Positions 57,660 through 64,000 of a DNA stretch of 64,000 bases are shown in pieces. Source of the stretch: Tetragonia tetragonoides (Eukaryota > Streptophyta > Magnoliopsida > Caryophyllales > Aizoaceae). Positions within the stretch are counted from its first letter, which is position 1. Each line of letters opens with the position of its first letter. Under the pieces are notes generated by a model, which searched no databases, had not been told where the DNA came from, and saw only the letters and a list, made by a program, of their open reading frames with translations. Both the position numbers and the translations under genes were made by a program. The stretch is from the NCBI GenBank assembly GCA_038025085.1, contig CM076151.1, positions 10,762,501-10,826,500 on the forward strand, in the 5' to 3' direction.

Positions 57660-60600
57660 CTAATTCATGAACTTCCTACAGTTCGGAGCTTTACATAAAC
57701 AGGGCACCTTAAATTCGTCAGGCTCATCAGGATCAAACAAGTAATCGTACCTGCCAGATAATAATAATCACATGAAACATATTCAGGAAGACAATGATCA
57801 TCAGAAGGAAAAAGACAAAAGAAACAAACTATGAGAGATGTAGACGCAGCATGACAATTAACGAGTACACAATTACATGCACGAACACAGGAAGAAAGGG
57901 ATATTTACGTTAGCTCGTCACCAGCAGGAACATTTGTTTTGGCAATGAGAACAATTCGGCTCTCATCATGACCCACACTCATTATCCTTGCATAACAGTT
58001 TGGCATGCACTGTCAAAACCAATAAGATGTCACAATCAGAACAATGACTAAATACACAAATGTAACAAAAGAACAAAAATGGAAAGCACAAGAAAATCAT
58101 AAATTCCTTCTTCTCGAGGTCTCTTTGGAGTTGAATACAATACAAGATATCTTATCCTCCTGTTTACAAGAGGGTATCCCGAAAACAAGGCCTCACCCTG
58201 TATGACGTTTTTCCCACTGGGAAACCAATAGGAAAATGAAAAATATAAATGGGCTCCTTAACATATCAGCAAAAGGTAGAAACAGTGAGGTTTGTAAAAA
58301 CAACTTACTGAGTGGTTGATTAGCCGAGCTATGTTTCCTTTATCTGTGGCATCCACCACTACTTCTTCACTGATTTTAAATAGCTGCACCAGTGGGAAAA
58401 ATAGGACCTATGTCAACTGCAGTGGTTATATGGTCACAGTACCATCTACCATACAAACAGAGAGATACCAAATAAAGTTACAGCTAAATGTGAATGGTTC
58501 CAATAATTACATCACTCAGGAAAGAAAACCAAAATAAGTAACAATCTCAGTATATATCGCATTTTGAAGTACAGGCTTTCCTTTGCACTGATGGTACTAA
58601 TATGCATTTTGGCACAGAGATTTCTTTTCACATTGAAATCTGGTTTGGAAGGAAGTTTGCATTCAGTCACTTTCACTCATAAGCTGCAGAGGAATTTACT
58701 TCTACAAAGAGAGTAGACGTTACAAGGTTAAACCATAAGTAGGAGTACAAAAGTTTTATATTTTCACGCATCACTTTTTCTTGATAACAGCTTAAAGAGA
58801 TGGATCGCGTTACTGTATCAGTAAAATCTCGAGTATTGCACAAGTTGACTTGCACATCAAAGAAGTGAAAGCATAAAATATCAAAGCAAAGATGGACTCA
58901 CATAGCAATCTTTGCCTTCTATCCGATAGCGAGCCTCCCTCAAATCGGCAACACTGCGCCTTACTTGCTCTCCACGATATTCGAGAACCTGTAGGGAGCA
59001 ACCACAATTAGACTATTCTATTTGGCAAATTACAGAGGATTGTCAGTGAGTCAGTCAAAGTTCCACTAAAAAAACTCCCATCAGATATTCAATCCACAGA
59101 AACTTCTTGGTCAACTCCCAAAAAAGTGAGACATCAACCATTCTCTTACGATGCAGCCTCACACATGAGGCGGTCAACAGTATCACTTTTTCATTCAGAA
59201 CTATCAGATTTTTTGTCCATAGGTATCATTTTTTGCTCAAAGGTATTATGTCTCATGCATGAGGCCGCCTCATCTGAGTTTTTGTGCTGAACAAAACTGA
59301 AAGACAATAAAAGTCTACTGTAACTCATTCGCCCAAACACCTCATTTCTATTGCGCTGCCCAAATTATCCTGCTCCAGGGATTTTTAGTGCATTCTTTTA
59401 GATTCATGTCAACATGTTTCACAATGTATAATGTTTTAAGCTCTCATGTTTTCAATTTAATGCAACCAGATAGAATGCATATGATTTAGATGACCTTCAA
59501 CTATCAAAGGGAAAAATCCAAAGTCTAGCAGCTAACTAAGGTGGTGTTTGGCCTAGCTTGTGAGGAGCTTCTACTTTTCCCCCTATTTTTCCCAACAAAC
59601 CTCCCCCTCCACCTCCTCCACACCCTCATTTTCAGCTTCTAAGAAGCTCAAAACACCCCTTGGGAGGCCCAAAACACTCCACACCCTTCTAGGGGGTCCT
59701 AAGGGGTGGTTAAAGCTTTTTGGAAGTTGAAAATGGGTGTGAGGAGGTGGAGGGAGTGATTTGTGAGGAAAAATAAGAAGAAAAGTAGAAGCTAGGCACA
59801 AGCTAGGCCAAACAAGCTCTAAGGCGGCATAAAAGAGCTAAGTTTGCAAACTGAAAAGGTACTCCAACAAACATTTACAGTACAGAATCTACTGGTAGCA
59901 CCCAAACTGATTTTAAAGGCCAATGGAGGACCCATTACAGGGAATAATTCAATACAGTTCAAATATATTCAGATAGATCACTCACCATCTCTCCTTCTTG
60001 AATGTCACGACGTGCAAAGAGGCCCCACCCATGTATTCCAGATCTACCGAAGCAAACTCTATCATTTTCAGTTCTCTGCGCTCAAAACAAATGTCAGACT
60101 TCAAAATCAAGCCGAGGGAGCAACCAGTAACTACTAATAAGGTGTGTGGGGTCTTTACCTGCAAATGGTATAGCCGCTCCCTAAAAGTTGAAAAGCTTTT
60201 AGGCTCCTCTACCACCTACAAGAGAATAAATTAATATTTCCATGCTATTGTGTCACACTCAGCCCCAAATCAAAGAGAGCACGCAAAAATGCTTACTCTA
60301 AAAGCATTCAAGCGTTCTATTTCTCGTAAAGAATGACGACGAGGCCCCATAACTCGGTGGGAAACCGCTCCTTCACCTGTCCTCTAGTGAGCCGAAGATA
60401 ACATAAGAACCATTCAAATAGTGAATTACAGAGAACAAAACATAAAATAATTAAGCAAGTTAGGAAAAAAGATAATGGGCAATGATAATACCATATAATG
60501 TTTCTAACTTTCTATCTTATCTTACATAATACAAAACTCAAATAAGAAATCTCATAAAAGTAATAGAAAGCATCAGCTAGAAGCCTAGGCTGCTCATGAC

Positions 60601-63600
60601 TCATGTGGCTGGTGTATATCATGTCAGGCACCAAAGGGACATAGTATCATAAAAGCAAACTGTAAGTATACCAAAAACCCTAAAGCCATCATAACTATAA
60701 CTATACCAAAAACCCTAGAGCCATCATAGCTGTCAGTAAATTAAACATCCAAAGCCATTGGAAAACATGCCAATAGTGTATTAGAATTCAATCTAGAAAA
60801 CTACTTTAAGAAACCATTCCGACAAGGATTATGTAGCGTCACTTTCAGAACAAAAAAAGTACTTTTATATCTACCTTACAGCTCTTATTTTTGGATCGTT
60901 GGTATATCCGACATCTTGCTGCAGAGTAAGGCTCAGACTCACTGGCCTCTAATGTGGAAGCATCATCATGATTTGCCATTTTTGATGAAATTAACCTGGA
61001 ACCGGTCCGTTTCTTATTCTGAAGTAAATTTTTGGCAGAAAAAACACCTGATGGAGTCTGGACAATCAAAACAGTGTCTGGGTTGGGAGCCCTGCAACAC
61101 ATTAATACATGTTTAGTCCAAATGCCAACATGTTGCCCATACTACTTCCTCCTCTGCATTTTCACCATGTCTGTGTTTTAGATACCTGTGATAAGCGCAA
61201 TATGAAACCATCTTGGTAATCTGCTTCCCACCCTTTTCCAAGCAATGGAGCTGCAATAGAGAATATAAAAAGAACTTGCCACATCAGCTGATATGAAAAC
61301 AATGCTTTCATCATCAGCAAACAGCTCACAACATCTATTCAAACAGCAGCTTATGGAAGGATTAGAAAACCATTAAATGACACTTTATTTGTCCAGACGA
61401 GATGCAAGATTGCTACAATATGTTCGCACATAATGTTAGGCGCTCAACAGTCAACATGGCGTGCGAATTGGAAAATTACATTTCATGTGTTAATCGAATG
61501 GGCGTAAGAGGGTCATATACTAATATACCCTTCAGGCATGGCCAAGCAAGAGGGCATGCAGACCCTAAAACCTCTAGCCCAGCCCTGCCTCATTCACTAA
61601 GAAAATAAAAAATGAAGAAGAAAACCAAAAAACTAAGTTTAAAAAATAAAAAAAAAACAATACAGCGGCATTTGAATTTAACTAACAAATGAGAAGTTCA
61701 AAACTACCATTACAATCTGCATGCATCACGATCAGCAATTAATACTAAAGCAAAAAGATGTAGTTTTTGCCCAAGTAATAACAGACAAATATTCACGAGG
61801 ATCAGGTTCTAGATGAAAGTATTACCACTGCATGATGAATAGTGGTTTGACAATGCTGTGTCTAATTAAAGACACGCAAGTACGCAACCAATAGAAATAA
61901 GCCCACCTAAGTATGACTACAGTAAAGGACCAAGCAAGTAGAGATATAAACCTAAAGGAACGAACAGCACAGTACCTCCATGCGGTAGCCAGCCCTTGAT
62001 GCACACATCGCATGGTAATAAGTTGAACACTTGCAACACTGAGTGCAAGCACCATGAATTTGGTTACATACTATACAAACCTAAATCACAAACAAAAAGG
62101 AAGGTGATTAGAGTCCATGGGGAAAATATATGTTCACAAGAACAAAAGTTTCACTGTATTCTTATCAAAAAAGAAGAAAAAATTCACTGCGATACACATC
62201 ATAGACGCACAAAATCACCCACAACTAAGGAAATAAATTGTAATTTTTAAACTAGGCTCGGCATATGCATATATGCTTCTTCAACAACCGACCGTCTCCA
62301 TGTATCTACCAATTAATGCAAGCAGCTCCACAAAAATTAAACAAAGACTTTTAATTTTAGATACATTTTATATTTCCTAGGATTAACGAGAAAATTAGCT
62401 GCTGGACGGCCTTCTGACACCCTTGCCCGTTTCCCGTCTCCGATTTCCCAAATGAACTGGATACTTCTGATGGTAGATAATTGTTAAACGTTTTTTTGTA
62501 TTGATAATGTCCTCAAACTCTCATAATCTCAACATGATGCTTGTACAAAAGAAGTAAAGAACTACAACTACAAGTTCAGAACTGAACTAATACAAATTTC
62601 ATGATTCAGATCAATCAATAAATAAATCATGATAAGAAGATAGGACAGCTGTCAGCTTAAGAATAAAGATTTACATCGCTATCTAGAATCACTTTGCTTT
62701 GATAGATAGGATATAATAAGAGACAACAAGAGTTAAATATGATTTCTTCTTTGAAGTTCATAAACTACCTTTACAAAAGTGCTTGATGGAATGCTTAATA
62801 TTCCAATAGCAGGCTCCATTATTTCATCACTTGCAAAAGAAACTTCAGGTCTAAACCAGGCACAGGTCACATGAACCCATAGTGTGTCAACATCGGTTGG
62901 CTTCAAAGCACCACCTGTGAAAAGAGAACATGTGAACCAATGAGGTTTTCTACAAAGATCAGTACATAGTAGATCATAGTGATTAAGTACAACAATTCTC
63001 CATTAGGCCAAAAAAACATAAATTGATACATGTTGTTGACATGCTGAAGCTCAAACAATGCCCTAACCCCAACAGATATAATGAAAAGCAGACAAAAAAG
63101 TATGAAAGGAGATAAAAGTTCCACCAGTCAAAATAATTTTTCTAAATAAGAAAGACGAATGTTTTATTAAGAGGAAAAAAGGGTATCACCCATGTACAAA
63201 TCAGAGCTGAGACCAAAAACCATCCTACCCTCAAGCTTTATTATGATTTTAAGTCAACATCAAGTGTGGTCACATCATTGCACAAGCACTAGTATCAAAT
63301 TTAATATCGAAATCGAAAATCATTAACAAAAACTAGAGTGGGACTAAATATCCAAGTCGAAAAATCATCAACATAAACTAAAGGTGGAAAAGACAAGTTG
63401 CACAAAAGGTGATTAGTTTTTGTTGGGATTTGGGTTCAACATAAATATACCATTTAAGCCACAAACATACCTTTTACAGGACAAAGGCAACACTCGCGCT
63501 CAACATCTGGTGTTTCACAAGCTCTGCAAACCCATGAAGTTAAATCTCGTACATTTCTCGCTCCATAGCATTCTTGATGAACAGCAATTTGACATCTAAC

Positions 63601-64000
63601 AGAGTATAAATCAAAAAGTTAAGACATAAGATTTATAAAAAAATATCTTATGCATTCAGCGATACCAATATGCTAATTTTCGAGTTCTAATATCACATCA
63701 ATCTGAGGTATCAAACAATAAATGTCATCTGACGTTCACAAAGGAGATATCATACTGTCAATAAATTAAACCATCAGAATAACAACAATCATGGGTTACA
63801 TAGCCAGTCAGTTATGACAACACAAATCAATAGACATCATTAGTTCGCTATCAATCATTTCATCCAAAATTCTATAGCATCATCAATTCATCATAAGGGC
63901 TAATGAATTTTAAACAAAAAATACCTATTGCAGATGATAATCTTGTTGTAATCCCAATCCTCAACCCATCTACAAACAGCGCACCTTTCTGTTGTCCACT
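57660..64000 (-). CDS. ATX3/4/5-clade trithorax histone H3K4 methyltransferase, 3' part (partial)
   Basis: Thirteen exons can be read by GT-AG joins that keep frame: 63925-64000 (cut by the window edge), 63471-63595, 62769-62914, 61976-62080, 61186-61250, 60875-61091, 60297-60383, 60159-60215, 59986-60075, 58902-58988, 58309-58383, 57909-58009 and 57660-57750. They give 439 residues. In order: a PHD finger ([37 protein letters not shown]); an extended PHD ([51 protein letters not shown]); a linker; and a SET domain ([64 protein letters not shown]). It ends in the Cys-rich post-[18 protein letters not shown]. The SAM-binding GWG and the catalytic NHSC and YDY motifs are intact. The N-terminal PWWP part lies beyond the window. 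Family role: nuclear H3K4 methylation supporting transcription. Confidence 0.93.
59544..59818. mobile_element. hAT-like MITE in an ATX intron
   Basis: Left GTGTTTGGCCTAGCTTGTG and right, on the minus strand, AGCTTGTTTGGCCTAGCTTG share a TIR that continues to GCTTCTACTTTTC. Flanks CTAAGGTG (59536-59543) and CTAAGGCG (59819-59826) match at 7 of 8, as expected for hAT. It lies in the 997-bp intron between the exons at 58902-58988 and 59986-60075, which is the longest intron seen after the SET domain begins. Confidence 0.75.

Noticed and set aside
59844..60234. Overlapping plus- and minus-strand ORFs (77-97 aa)
   Set aside because: They run over two ATX exons and an intron; the conserved SET frame with GT-AG borders explains the region better.
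61402..62250. Plus-strand ORFs of 68-84 aa
   Set aside because: They lie opposite ATX exons and introns on the minus strand and have no recognisable content.

Overview
This window is nuclear DNA of a flowering plant, most likely a eudicot. The genes are plant families: an LRR receptor-like protein, class III chitinase remnants, eight F-box/FBA loci, a P-class PPR gene and an ATX-type trithorax methyltransferase. The ATX gene has GT-AG introns, and the intergenic DNA is AT-rich and full of MITE-like elements. I cannot name the species.

Layout. 0-2.6 kb is gene-free. 2.7-7.7 kb holds an intact LRR receptor-like protein gene (886 aa) and a broken tandem paralogue. 8.9-11.1 kb holds two class III (GH18) chitinase remnants. 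11.1-16.3 kb is a transposon graveyard: a LINE 3' end, a small TIR element, and a 2-kb Mutator-like element carrying a nested Tourist-like MITE. 17.1-23.5 kb has three minus-strand F-box genes, two of them clear tandem duplicates. 24.5-26.4 kb is an intact PPR gene. From 28.4 to 56.9 kb, five plus-strand F-box loci (three intact, two pseudogenes) are separated by three tandem arrays of a GC-rich repeat of about 310-313 bp (30.83-36.20, 44.69-46.13 and 49.98-55.99 kb). 57.66 kb to the right edge is the 3' half of an ATX3/4/5-clade H3K4 methyltransferase on the minus strand (439 residues visible, 13 exons).

How it fits together. The F-box genes would encode SCF substrate adaptors, and the RLP and chitinases are defence-type genes, so this is a birth-and-death cluster beside two conserved housekeeping genes (PPR and ATX). 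The least ordinary content is the 312-bp repeat family. It has one array with a three-monomer higher-order unit (about 0.94 kb) and one with an approximately 2.5-kb higher-order period. It also has an older eroded array and single copies next to F-box genes, oriented the same way relative to them. I do not recognise this family. Also notable are templated filler scars in the RLP and F-box genes and a 718-bp TIR element with three equal-length 41-bp palindromes.
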